Assembly: GCA_004802725.1 (NCBI GenBank)
Contig: SGPM01000376.1
Location: 1-24,788 of the forward strand
Length of the DNA stretch: 24,788 nucleotides
DNA from: Antrodiella citrinella
Lineage: Eukaryota; Basidiomycota; Agaricomycetes; Polyporales; Steccherinaceae
Direction of reading: 5' to 3'
In this document: in pieces, positions 10,301 to 20,009 of the stretch
Layout of the letters: every line of letters starts with the position of its first letter
How positions within the stretch are numbered: position 1 is the first letter of the stretch
Position numbers and translations under genes: made by a program
The notes under the pieces: generated by a model
Told to the model about the DNA's origin: nothing
The model's database searches: none
What the model saw: only the letters and a program-made list of their open reading frames with translations

Positions 10301-10784
10301 GCAGTGGCGGGTCGTCGATCTCCATGGCATCTTCAAATACGTCCTCGTTGGACCCTACTGAATGTTCGTTTGCCCATTCCTGTGCGTTTTGTTTCGCAAA
10401 GATTTCGTCCTCTTCGTCGTAAGTCTCGAAAACATCATCTTCGTCTTCATATCCGTAGTTGTAGGCGATGGCGTCCTCATCATCGTCCTCGTCCTCGCCT
10501 CCGCCATTGAAAGCAAAGATTTCCTGATCGTCGTCCTCGTCCAGAAAGATGGGAGTACCGAAATGACTTGGACCGGCACCGCCGTTGAGCTCTGCGTCCA
10601 GCTTTAAGGCGAACGCCTCACTGTCTTCCTGTTGCTTTATACGGGCTAGAACAGATTCCAAAGGCTCATCTTCTTCAAGCAGTTCATTCACGTCGTCGCG
10701 TGCCGCAGGGTCGACTTGCTTCGATCGTTTTTGAGGGGGTTCAGGAGACGGCTTGGTGACTGTCGCACTCCGTTTTCGAGGCAT
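7362..10784 (-). CDS. BIRC6/BRUCE-like ubiquitin-conjugating enzyme (large E2) with N-terminal Cys cluster
   Basis: This is an E2 that carries ubiquitin on a cysteine for transfer to substrates, 983 residues long. The exons are 10784-10083, 10023-9205, 9144-8462, 8379-8179, 8118-8023, 7952-7823, 7754-7705 and 7632-7362; all introns are GT-AG, 59-82 nt. It starts MPRKRSATV with a basic patch, then a very acidic region (about residues 75-170). A cysteine cluster follows (C217, C221, C224, then C254, C257, C262, C265, C271, C275), which looks zinc-binding. Next are a Gly/Arg-rich stretch and a helical region. The UBC fold is at about 690-850: [31 protein letters not shown] with catalytic C792, and [12 protein letters not shown]...PYFNEPGFG. 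NPNLY, GKVCLS and the PYFNEPG signature point to the BIRC6/UBE2O/UBE2Z branch rather than small E2s. The BIR domain of animal BIRC6 is not seen. It is divergent from the Ste20 kinase. Confidence 0.92.
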
Positions 10785-11231
10785 GATGAGAGGTCTGTGA
10801 ATAACAGTGTCGCCGAACGACACGCGTGTGTACAGGCTGAGCTCGTTGTATTCGACGACGATGAGGAACAATAACAAAGAGAGAAAAGCCGTGCAGCGGG
10901 TCGTCGCCTAAATGAGAGTGGACGGAAAAGGCAAGTAACCGCTGAGGCTGACTGCCTGCGTCGGGTGCTTCACCAGCCGCAGAGGACTCGAAGGGGCTCC
11001 TTCACCTACATAGCGGCAGCGTCGCTTCTCTCATTGTGCTCGTGTCCGTGCTCGTCGTCCTGCTCGTCGTACTCTTTCATCTGCCACTTCTTGCTGGTTA
11101 CAAGGTACACACAATCCCCCCCCCCTTCCGGACCCCCTGAAGGCACAAGCTGAAGCTGATCTCGGTCCTACAGATCGCTGTACACACGGAACAGACTTCA
11201 CGAGAGAGAAGAGAAAAGACTGCTCGCAGTG
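10785..11231. promoter_or_regulatory. Divergent promoter region of the E2 (-) and the Ste20 kinase (+)
   Basis: 447 nt separate the two start codons. The right part contains intron-like signals (a GC donor at 10931, GTACAC at 11105 to CTACAG at 11173) and an open hydrophobic frame. So part of it is transcribed, as leader or as extra coding exons (see the entry at 10912). Confidence 0.5.
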
Positions 11232-11275
11232 ATGGTAAGAGCGCCATTTGCCTACCAAGGATGATCGTCCTCGAT
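10912..11275 (+). CDS. Possible small membrane protein or N-terminal anchor upstream of the Ste20 kinase
   Basis: This is a speculative spliced frame: ATG at 10912, exon 10912-10930, a GC-AG intron 10931-10982 with the ideal donor AG|GCAAGT, exon 10983-11104, a GT-AG intron 10105+1000 to 11173 (11105-11173), then 11174 onward. It encodes MRVDGK, EDSKGLLHLHSGS, the strongly hydrophobic run SLIVLVSVLVVLLVVLFHL (a membrane helix), then a basic tail ([15 protein letters not shown]). Left unspliced after 11234 it stops at about 11275, giving a protein of roughly 80 residues. If intron 11235-11284 is removed instead, the frame passes exactly into the kinase exon 11285-11371. I do not recognise the sequence. 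It could also be untranslated leader, and only transcripts can decide. Confidence 0.3.
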
Positions 11276-13375
11276 TAAATGTAGGCGTCGGCGACCCCCC
11301 TTTACCTTTACCCGTGCAGGAATCCCAACACCAGGATCCCGAAGAGTTCTATGTTAAGCAGGACAGAATAGGTGCGTGCGTTGCGCCCGATCGGTTGTTG
11401 CGTAGCTGACAGCGACTTTCGACGCGTTCAGGCAAGGGCTCGTTCGGAGAGGTCTATAAGGGGCGAGTTGCTTCCGTTATCCTTGCACGTACACTTGGCA
11501 TCCTCACCGCGATCTGTATACAGCTATGACAAGCGTACCCAAAAAACTGTGGCGATCAAGATCATAGACTTGGAGAGCGCAGAGGATGAGATCGAGGATA
11601 TCCAACAAGAGATACAGATCCTCTCGCAACTAGATTCCCCCCATGTCACGAAATACCACGGCTCGTTTCTCAAGGGCTCGCATCTATGGATTGTTATGGA
11701 GTGAGTTCATATTCCTATGCACCCAACGCGAAATGTACTGATGTCATCACTCTGCAGGTACTGTTCGGGTGGTTCCTGCTCTGATCTAGTACGTGCTATG
11801 TTCCATATGCCTCGGGAGAACCTAATGTCAAGAATTACAGATGAAACCAGGTGTTTTCAGAGAGGAATATATCGCCATCATTGTCAGGGAATTGCTGAAG
11901 GGTCTAGAGTATCTTCATACGGAGGGCAAGCTTCACCGCGACATCAAAGGTACTTGCCTTGTCATGTCTCTATGCCGCTCAATATTTAACGCTTTCTCCC
12001 AGCCGCAAATATCCTGCTCTCTGCCAACGGAGATGTCAAGCTGGCGGATTTCGGTGTATCCGGCCAGTTGTCAGGGACGCTGTCTGCAAAGAAGAACACC
12101 TTTGTCGGTACTCCCTACTGGATGTCTCCTGAAGTCATCAAGCAGAGCGGGTACGACCATAAAGCGGATATCTGGAGTCTGGGTATCACGGCTATCGAAT
12201 TGGCGAAAGGCGAGCCACCGTACGCCGAGTTGCATCCTATGAAGGTGAGACATCCCGACGTCAGTGCATGAAGTGAAGCTGACCGGGTGTGTGTATCCGC
12301 ATAGGTGCTGTTTTTAATACCCAAGAACCCGCCACCAACCCTGGAGGGTCCATTCTCGAAAGCATTCAGAGAGTTTGTTGCTTATTGTTTGCAACGGGAT
12401 CCTAGAGATGTGAGCCTGAACGTGGAAAGGGATGATAACCGAGCTGACCGGCACGCGTTCGTTTCAGCGTCCGACAGCGCGAGACCTGCTCAAGCACAAG
12501 TTTGTCAGGATGGCGAAGAAGACGAACTATCTTACCGAGCTCATCGAGCGACATGAACGCTGGAAAGCAGAGGGTGGCGACAGGGCTGAAGAAGAAGATC
12601 GCCTCCAAGTACCGGAGCCGTAAGCGTACTCCTTCTCTCAAGTTCATTCCTGGACTCATCCCTGTTTTGGTCTTGTCTTCAGAACAGCCGGGGAGCCCGA
12701 AGATTTGTGGGACTTCGGTACCGTCCGCAACGCTGCAACAGTTGGTCGTGGACACGCCAACCCCGTTCAAGTCTCCGGACCTCCCTTAACATGGGAAAAC
12801 AATGGTACGACACGGTCAGACGGCTCTGGTGGCTCAGGCAATTCTGTATACTCTCGGCGCGACGCTTCGCATATCTCAGGCTCATCTATTGCATCATCTG
12901 TGACCGCCAAAGCAGAGCTACCGCCCATTCCGCAAGCCTCAGCCCCAGGAACGCCGACACCTAAGAAATTCAATCAAGACCAACAAGCCACTATTCGGAC
13001 TGGGGGACTGTCACGAGAACCTTCAGACGAGTACGATGATGACTTTGAAGATCCAGTAGCGGATCCTCGGGCGCAGATTGTCGCTGTGGACGACGAATTG
13101 CCGGATACGACCATGTTAGACTCTGTGGTGCTTCCCGCGATAGCCTCGGTGAGTTATGTCCTCCCTATCCTCCGGTGTCTTACGGAACTAATAGGGTATG
13201 TGTCTCGTTGTACTCCATTCAGTTGTTTCCCCGTGTGTCCACCCAGGAGGCTCGCGTGGCGTTAAGCGCGTTGCAGCGCGCCTTTACAGATGCTGAACGT
13301 ATTATTCCCGGAGTGACGTTGGAGCTCGTCAATGAGATTGTCGATTCGGTGGAACACGTTGAGGACGATCGATGA
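11232..13375 (+). CDS. Ste20-family serine/threonine kinase, germinal centre kinase III type (MST3/Nak1/Kic1-like)
   Basis: This cytosolic protein kinase is expected to act in polarity, septation or STRIPAK/MOR signalling. The exons are 11232-11234, 11320-11371, 11432-11462, 11524-11700, 11758-11788, 11841-11949, 12003-12244, 12305-12409, 12468-12619, 12683-13148 and 13223-13375, giving 506 residues. Motifs seen are [12 protein letters not shown] (19-29), VAIK with K41, HRDIKAAN (D132), ADFG (D150), and [13 protein letters not shown] with likely activation Thr167. After the domain come a Ser/Gly/Pro-rich linker, an acidic stretch ([10 protein letters not shown]), and a conserved tail [18 protein letters not shown]...[15 protein letters not shown]. 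The [16 protein letters not shown] start resembles MST3/4. The third intron (11463-11523) is GC-AG. The start is uncertain: a one-codon first exon (ATG before GTAAGA) is the simplest model, but a frame through 11285 and upstream exons is also continuous. Confidence 0.93.
11463..11523 (+). other. GC-AG intron in the Ste20 kinase gene
   Basis: After VYKG the exon ends ...TATAAGGG and the intron begins GCGAGT. The acceptor is TATACAG before CTATGACAAG, so Gly-Tyr-Asp joins in phase. The only nearby GT (gttgct) gives the wrong phase. Confidence 0.82.
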
Positions 13376-13752
13376 GACAGACCGACCCTCTTCCCCATTC
13401 CCCCATCCACAACATCAGTCGTATTTTCAGTTGGGTGTGCTTGACTTCTCCTGCCCGACCTCTGTAACCCAAATCTCAGTGCGGACGCTATTGTACATTC
13501 CTCTTTGCATCCTCCCTCCTTTACCCCTCTATCTTGCTTGCCCCAATCCAATTCTTCTCCCATCCTCGCCCTCGTAACCATGTATCAACATCTTGCGCCT
13601 TGTATACTCGTAGCCAGATCATTTCCCTATCGCCGCGGATACTGTAAGCCCTTAACGGTGGGGCATAATACCACTAATGTCAGGCAGATGAGAGAGACAT
13701 CCGCAAGGCATGAAACACATGAATAGAATAGAAATGATGCAGATGGTTGACA
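13376..13752. other. Convergent 3' intergenic region (kinase / AP-3 delta)
   Basis: 377 nt separate two convergent stop codons. It is pyrimidine-rich on the plus strand after the kinase stop. No coding sequence is supportable. Confidence 0.5.
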
Positions 13753-16700
13753 CTACGATGGGCCACCAGTCGCAGCGGTGCTGCTGGTAGCGGCTGAAAC
13801 CGCAGCCCGCTTCTTCCCACTCCCGGCTGCCACTTTCGTTTTCTTCTTGACCCGCGTAACCTTGATAGGTGGCGGCGTCCCCGTCCGCGGTGAGGTCTCG
13901 TCTTCGACCTCGTATGCTGGGAAGGACGCCAGAGGTGCTGCGGTGGCTGCTCCATTCCCGTCGGAAGGGCTCGCTCGCCTGGGAATGTGCGTCGAGGATG
14001 ACCCTGCTGACCCGCCTGAGCCTGGTGCGGGCGATACGGCTGCTGAAGATGCCACGGACACCGCGCCTGAGGGCATCTCGCCCACCCGGTCGATGACGAA
14101 GGTTTGCCGTGAGAACTGAGGGTCATTGCTTCGCAACATGGGAACGCGGGAGTTGTTCGCTGGTGTGCGCAGATTTAGCAAACTCAGCTCACGAGAGCGA
14201 GAAGAAGGGGGAAGCGGGACGACAAAAACAAATGTAGCAGGGAAGCGTACCTTGTGACAGAGGGGGAAGATCGTCCAAACGCACAACTGGTATGGAGTCG
14301 ACATCGTATTGATCCGCATTCTTAGGATGCCGGTCATCTGTAAGGTAGAATGGATCATCTTTCTGCCTTTCCATCCGCTCGGTCTTCAACTAGAAATTCG
14401 CCGAAGACACCGAAGAGAAGGAGAAAGCACAGAGGTCAGAGGAACGTGATGATCGCAGTTGCAGAAGAAGGGCGGACATACCCGATCTTGTTCAACTCGC
14501 TCGCTTTCAGTCATCTCTTGCTCAGCGGGCTGCAATTCTTCCCTTCCGTCGTCTCCATCTGCCTTCTTTTTCGTCGCCTTGGCTTTGGGTCCGCTGTTTC
14601 CTTTCCCTTTTGCCTTCTGAACCTTCTTGACCTTCTTGACCCCAACAAAAGCCCCGTCGCCGTCGTCTGACTCGTGCACATGGCTGAGGGATTCCTTCGG
14701 TGGCGGGACGATCCACGCATCGAGATCAAGGCCTTCAGGTATCGGAACACTGGCCTGAGCATTCGCAGCGACAGTCTTGAGTTCGTGCATGCTCGATAGC
14801 GGCTGAATGAGGTAGAGACTCTTGGGAAAGTCAGGCTCCGCGGTCGTCGTACTTGGTCCGGCAGAATCTTCGTATCCGAAGCTACGTTCAACGGGTGGTC
14901 GGTACGAGTTCAGGTCCGCTCGTACAAACGTGAGGAGCTGGAGGATATTCGCAGCCTAAGAACCCGACGAAGACAGCTCAGAAAATTTACACCAACATGA
15001 CCGCGATGAACGGAACGTACCCGCTCTTGCACCTCTATATCCGGATTCGAGACGAATTCTGTGAGACGCTCAAGTGTAGATCCTACCACTTCCTTAACCT
15101 TGGGCAGGTCATCGCTGTCCCACCGCTCCGCAAGCTCAGAAGCCCAGACTCCAAAGACCTTCGTGGTGGCTTGTAAATACACGGCCACCGTGTCAGGTGT
15201 TAGGTCCAGTACACGGGGTTGAAGCAAGTAGGTCAACAGCTTCTGCGGGTCTGCGAGCTCGCTGACGTACCATACACGAAATGAACGGACAAGTTTGTTA
15301 GAACAGCCTATCTGACAAACCCGAGTGCGAAAAGCGGTAATGACTTACCCACAATACTCCCCACATATGAACGCAGCTGCCCACAAAACTTCGGAGCAGC
15401 TTCCCTGCTGGTCTGCGTTCATCAAAAACGTGTCGTCGCAGAGAAGCTTGACCATCAGCGACACAGCAAACCGTTGGACGCCTTTGACTCGGGATGTCAC
15501 ATCGACTAGCTGCTCCCGGATTTCGGAACCTATGTCGACCGAGGCGACATAGGAGAGGTCTACCAATACTGACAGGTACCATTCGAAATCGAGAACATTC
15601 TCATACGTGTTCTGCGAGCAGAGGGTGAGAATGCGCTGAGATAGGATGAGACGGTAGGCAGGATTCTGCGAAGGAGAAGCCAGTCTTGGCACTTGCGGTG
15701 TTCCTGATGCGGTCTGGGATAGCGAGAGCACCGCCGACGGCAAGGCGGATGCTTCTGTCCGAACCAGATGGGAGAGCAGTTGTTGCACGATGGCTTGCAG
15801 GTTACTACTATTTGTCTGTCGGACGGGATGAGCATTGCGGACACAAGAGAAAGATATCTCGGAGATTTTACCATAGCGGAGACTAAATCCAGAGCTCGCA
15901 TTCGGATGCTCATGTCCTGATCATCTACGCTGGCTAGAACCATATCTTGGTATTCGGCTACCAGGTGCGGGTGAGTGGGAACGATGTTCACCATGGCTAG
16001 CAGTGAGATATATTTCACTAAGGGCGGCGCTTCATCAATATTTGTTTCCCACTGATACAGGGAACGTACAATTCTGGTCCTCGTCCTGGAGGAAGTTGGC
16101 GAGTTTGGAAACGCACGTCCTTGCAAGAGCATCTCCTGCTGTGCCTTGTAGCATGCCGCCGATGATGCATGTGCGGACGCATTCATACAGTAATGATATT
16201 GCTGGGGTGGTGGATATAATGTCACTTATTCGTGGCATAAGCTTCTTGACAAGACGAGGTTCATGGGGTGTCAAGGTGCCGAACTTTGGTTCGGAATTCA
16301 GCGCACAAGGTTTCACCGGTGATTAGAGTATAGAGGACATACAAGTTTGATGATCTTGATGAGCATCCAATTGTTGTTTGATGTCGTTAGTAGGTGGAAT
16401 AGGAATGGTGCTAATGGCAAAAAATCTGCTGGGTTATACCGCGCAAGCTCGCAAAGAACGTTCACGGTAGCGGCAACAACACCTGATTCCGGCAATAAGG
16501 CAATCGGCGTAGGGGGATGCAGTAATAGTACGGACCTGCATCTGGATCTTCCAACCTTTCCCGAATTCTGGCCATTGCATGTGAGACGACCTCCGGGTAC
16601 TTCTGGAACACCTTGAATAACAAGACCACGGCACGTTTGCGAATATGTGGGCGTGAGTGACTGAGCAACTTGATAAGATCGGGAGAAAGGTCCCTGGCCA

Positions 16701-17199
16701 AGTCCGGTGTAACAATCTGAGAGAAACCGTTCAAACTGATTGCTACTTCTTCCGGTCTTGAAGTGAAGTCCTGTATACCAATATTCACATCCAACGTACG
16801 ATAGTGTTACGGACAGCAGACTCGCCTTCTTGAGCAGATTTGTAGTCAGCATCAAGACGTCCGTGTCTTGTGTGAATGACTGCGCCGCGGCAAGGTATCC
16901 AACAGTCTTCAGGTGCACCTTCGGTGAAGACATAACTTCCACAACGTAGAATGAAGCCCAGGACATATCATAGCCCAGCATATCTAGCTACACAAGGTGA
17001 AATCAACATATGCAGAACGGGAGCATACACTGCGACCACGAACGTATGTTAATTTCAATGCCGCGGCCGCTTTCAGCTCCATATCCTTGCTCTTAATCTC
17101 CTGCCGTATCTCCTCGATAGCTGTCGCGATGAACTTGGCTTCATCCTGCTTGTTCGCTCGGAGACCACGAATGAGATCTTGCAAGGTGCGCTCCCACAT
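13753..17199 (-). CDS. APL5: AP-3 adaptor complex subunit delta
   Basis: This is the large subunit of the AP-3 coat that sorts cargo from Golgi/endosomes to the vacuole. The exons are 17199-17044, 16987-16826, 16770-16536, 16482-16343, 16283-16070, 16017-15872, 15815-15349, 15261-15021, 14955-14482, 14389-14251 and 14159-13753. They total 2781 nt, or 926 residues, close to the size of yeast Apl5. The start MWERTLQDLIRGLRANK is the delta-type adaptin N-terminus, and LKLTYLDMLGYDMSWASF and the HEAT-like helices to about residue 580 form the adaptin trunk. A Lys-rich, charged hinge (KKVKKVQKAKGKG) follows at about 650-720, then a segment RMERQKDDPFYLTDD typical of delta. The C-terminus is Ser/Ala/Pro-rich with a basic patch (KVTRVKKKTK). 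The second intron is GC-AG. At 15816-15871 only the GACAG acceptor keeps the frame (SAM-TNSSNLQAIVQ). All exons join without frameshift. It converges on the kinase. Confidence 0.94.
16771..16825 (-). other. GC-AG intron in the AP-3 delta gene
   Basis: On the minus strand the exon ends ...CTCAAGAAG, the intron starts GCGAGT and 55 nt later ends TATACAG before GACTTCACT. This joins NLLKK to DFTSRPEEV in phase 0. GT alternatives inside give the wrong phase or a 31-nt intron. Confidence 0.85.
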
Positions 17200-18305
17200 G
17201 ATTATGGTCCGTCCACACGAGATTATGAATCCAAATTGGAGACTCCGGAGATATTTTCGACCAACTAGGCAGCCGCTGCGCTTTTCCTGAGCATCGAGAG
17301 TATCAAAAAGGTTTGAGCAGGACAAAGGACGTGGAATACGAGATCGTCAGCGACATACGCCATGAGTCGCCGTCCATGGTGGTCGCGTCAGACGCCCGTT
17401 CTCAAATAGGTTATGCTGACAAATCACGATCACATCCCTGCAAAGCCTGCCGCAGTGGCTGAGCGCTGAGTCCTTCTTGCTATGTTCAACCATCTTCAAC
17501 AGTTTCTGCCAGGGTCAATCCCCCATGAGAGAGAAGAATATTTCTCCTGAACTGCCGCTGGTTCCGGATAATAAGGCCCTGGTGCCCATGGCAGCTTTTC
17601 GAGCGGTTCTGTACGTCTATCTGCCGCCGACGGGCCAACAATCTAACATGGCGTTTGGACGTCAACTTATCGCCTCGCTCATCCGCGCAGCAATTTTACC
17701 GTTCAGGTCCTACCGGTAGGGTCTCCGGTAACGCCATGGATGAAGCCAAGAATGTAGCTGTAGGCTGTACAATGTCTTACAATGTCCGACCGGTATATTT
17801 GGCCCTTACTTCTCATGCTGCGATGTCGTTGTCCTCCCTGGCACCAGACCCAGCGGATCGCGCTCCGGATCGTCTGTCATATGTTCCATCATTGGGGTTG
17901 TCATTGGCGGTGCGCAACAGTAACATTGGTGCCCTGCTCTGCGGAATATATCAGGGAAAATCCAATACAGGTATGGTCTGGCATGTACGTATCTGTCCCG
18001 TGCCACCAGAACTCTCCTCGACAGCGTTCTGACAAGGCGGTTGGAGATCTCAGCCATGATTCTGATTCTCTGTAGGCGCTACCTTCCTTATTCGCCTGGC
18101 GCGGGATCTTCCAGGCACATGCCGAATGACACTACACTACGGTGGCTTCGCTCCTCCAAGTCATCAGGAGATCTGGCAAAACAGATGAGCTATTTCCTGA
18201 CTCAGCTAGCCTGTAATTGGCGCTGCTTCAAGCTCTCTGAAGCTATAAAATACGGGGCTTTTGTAGAGGAAGAATAACCGTCTCGCCACACCGATTTCGC
18301 CCAAC
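17200..18305. other. Divergent intergenic region (AP-3 delta / oxygenase), 1.1 kb, no supported gene
   Basis: The longest open stretch is 17655-18032 on plus; others lie at 17477-17719 (+), 18041-18277 (+) and 17806-18057 (-). None shows a domain, a signal peptide or a splice pattern that joins them, and the two strands give equally poor content. The right end carries the oxygenase core promoter. The rest is unexplained. Confidence 0.5.
18244..18250 (+). promoter_or_regulatory. TATA box of the 2OG oxygenase gene
   Basis: TATAAAA lies 56-62 nt before the ATG at 18306, a suitable distance for a short leader. Confidence 0.6.
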
Positions 18306-19702
18306 ATGCCAGGTCTCCTCACTAGCCCTTCCTTCCCAAACGACGTCCCGATTGCCCCTCTGCATGTCATAGACTACCAGTTGCTCGTGCGTGGCGACGC
18401 AGAAGAGATGGACAACCTCTTCCAAGCTGCCAGAGAGCTTGGTTTTTGGTAGTACGTACAGATATGGTATGCGCCACAACGGTTCATTTCGCTCACCCTT
18501 CATGTTCAGCTTGAAGAACCACGGTACCGAGGAAGACGCTCAACGCATGTTCAGCACCTTCGGTGGGACACTTGATTTACCTTTGGCAGAGAAGATGCTT
18601 TATGAGCAAGGTGATAGCGGTAACTCATTTGGGTAATGCATATGCTTCCACTTTTTCGTCCACATGCGAACTACCACTGATTTGTCACTAGGTACAAAGC
18701 CAAAGGAAAGATCGTCACGGACAAGAACGGCACGCTTGATTGCTCGGAATTTTTCAATGTCGCCCAAGATGATGCTCTGTCGTGGCCGACGGTGATACAT
18801 AGAGACTATCCAGCAACAATCACCAGTCGCATGCAGGATGTGGTCACCCCTTTCGTTCGTAAATCCAGAGATATCAACTTCCTACTCCTTTCTGTCTTCG
18901 AGCACAAACTTGGTCTCCCGCGAGGCGATCTTTGGAAGTTGCACCCATCTACGGGCACGTGCGGCGGGGAAGCTCGCTGCGTCAAGACGCCGCCGAATGC
19001 ACAGCAGGCGGGTATCGGCGCACACTCGGACTTCGGAACTCTCGTACGTAGTATCTCGAGTATTGAGCGAAGTTTTACTAATTCTGTACGCTAGTCCCTT
19101 GTCCACAACAGGTTAGGAGGGTTACAGGTGATGCAACCGGGTTCAGACAAGTGGCTGTATATCAAGGTAAGTAGCTAATTTGAACGAGTATTGTAGTTAC
19201 TTTATTCTGACATCCTCGCGTAAAGCCACTTCCTGGCCATATTGTATGCAACGTAGGGGATGCGCTTGCGATATTCAGCGGCGGAATTCTGCGCTCGTGC
19301 GTTCACCGTGTGATGTGAGTGTAGACGCATCCGATCTAATCATTTGGCTCTCCGCTGACCCGAGTTTTGCAGGCCACCGCCAGGTGAACAAGCACGTTAC
19401 GCACGACACTCGGTCGCATTCTTCACTCGACCTGGCGATCAGATTCCTTTGCGTCATCTGTCAGAAAGGAGCAAGATGGTATCTGATAGCGTATCCCAAG
19501 CTCCTCCGGGTCAATATGAACCGGGTGCAACTGCTGGCGAGTGGACTTCCCGACGCATCAGAAGCTTGCGTTTGAAGAGTCGTGCGGTAGGCTTCCCTCT
19601 TCTGCTCAGCGTAGGCCTCTGTCTCATGTCTCGGTATCACAGGGATGGCTTGCTAGTCAAGGCACGGAACACAGCAGTGGCGTCCAGAGTCAGACTCATT
19701 GA
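18306..19702 (+). CDS. 2-oxoglutarate/Fe(II)-dependent oxygenase (isopenicillin-N-synthase-like)
   Basis: This is a soluble oxidase of the DIOX_N plus 2OG-FeII_Oxy type. The substrate is unknown; relatives hydroxylate or desaturate small molecules. The exons are 18306-18451, 18510-18632, 18692-19043, 19095-19166, 19226-19314, 19373-19586 and 19643-19702 (351 residues); introns are 51-59 nt. DIOX_N is seen as HVIDYQLLVRGD...ARELGFWYLKNHG (about 20-55). The iron triad is GIGAHSDFGTL (H201, D203) and SCVHRV (H258), and the 2OG-binding R272 and S274 lie in RYARHSVAFF. LVHNRLGGLQV and PGHIVCNVGDALAIFSGG are the usual core strands. The last intron joins to GWLASQGTEHS, a tail seen in fungal members, and excludes an early stop. 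All catalytic residues are present. A TATA box and a polyadenylation signal bracket it. No biosynthetic cluster partners lie next to it, so primary metabolism or detoxification is as likely as secondary metabolism. Confidence 0.92.
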
Positions 19703-19847
19703 TCCCAGCATAAGGTGTGATGCTTTCAGCTTTACGTCCAATCTCTGAAAACTCCTTGGTCGTCGTTGATAATATAGTTGTACAGTAATAGTTTATAATG
19801 TGTGCCTGTGCTTGTTTTATGTAGCTATACCTTCATTCCGTTGTTAC

Positions 19848-19853
19848 AATAAA
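19848..19853 (+). terminator. Candidate polyadenylation signal AATAAA of the oxygenase
   Basis: AATAAA occurs 146 nt after the oxygenase stop, in an AT-rich stretch. Fungal signals are degenerate, so this is only a candidate. Confidence 0.4.
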
Positions 19854-19922
19854 AGATCTTCTCCTTGCTCCTCAGCGGGTCCGAGGTCGAGTCGGTAACC
19901 CGGTCCACGGCGCGTTCAAAGA

Positions 19923-19947
19923 CGCCCACACAGTTACCCTGTGGGCG
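19923..19947. repeat. Perfect 8-bp inverted repeat upstream of the NXT1-like gene
   Basis: CGCCCACA (19923-19930) and TGTGGGCG (19940-19947) are perfect inverted arms with a 9-nt spacer, 63-87 nt before the ATG at 20010. It may be a palindromic protein-binding site or a hairpin in the leader. No known regulator is assigned. Confidence 0.6.
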
Positions 19948-20009
19948 CCTTTACTTGTTTTCCGGGGCCACAGCCGCGACCAACCTTCCACATCGTCGCC
20001 CTCGTATAT

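Larger units (their letters stand above)
19703..20009. other. Intergenic region between the oxygenase and NXT1-like gene
   Basis: 307 nt: the AT-rich first half holds the oxygenase 3' end and a polyadenylation signal. The GC-richer second half holds a perfect short hairpin and the short promoter of the next gene. No coding sequence is seen. Confidence 0.5.

Noticed and set aside
16395..16466. Alternative GT donors inside the AP-3 delta and kinase GC introns
   Set aside because: Every GT donor tested gave the wrong phase, a stop, or an intron of about 31 nt, while the GC donors keep the conserved reading.
17447..17475. Short tRNA-like string GCCGCAGTGGCTGAGC
   Set aside because: It resembles the 5' end of Ser/Leu tRNAs, but no B box, anticodon arm or acceptor pairing follows.
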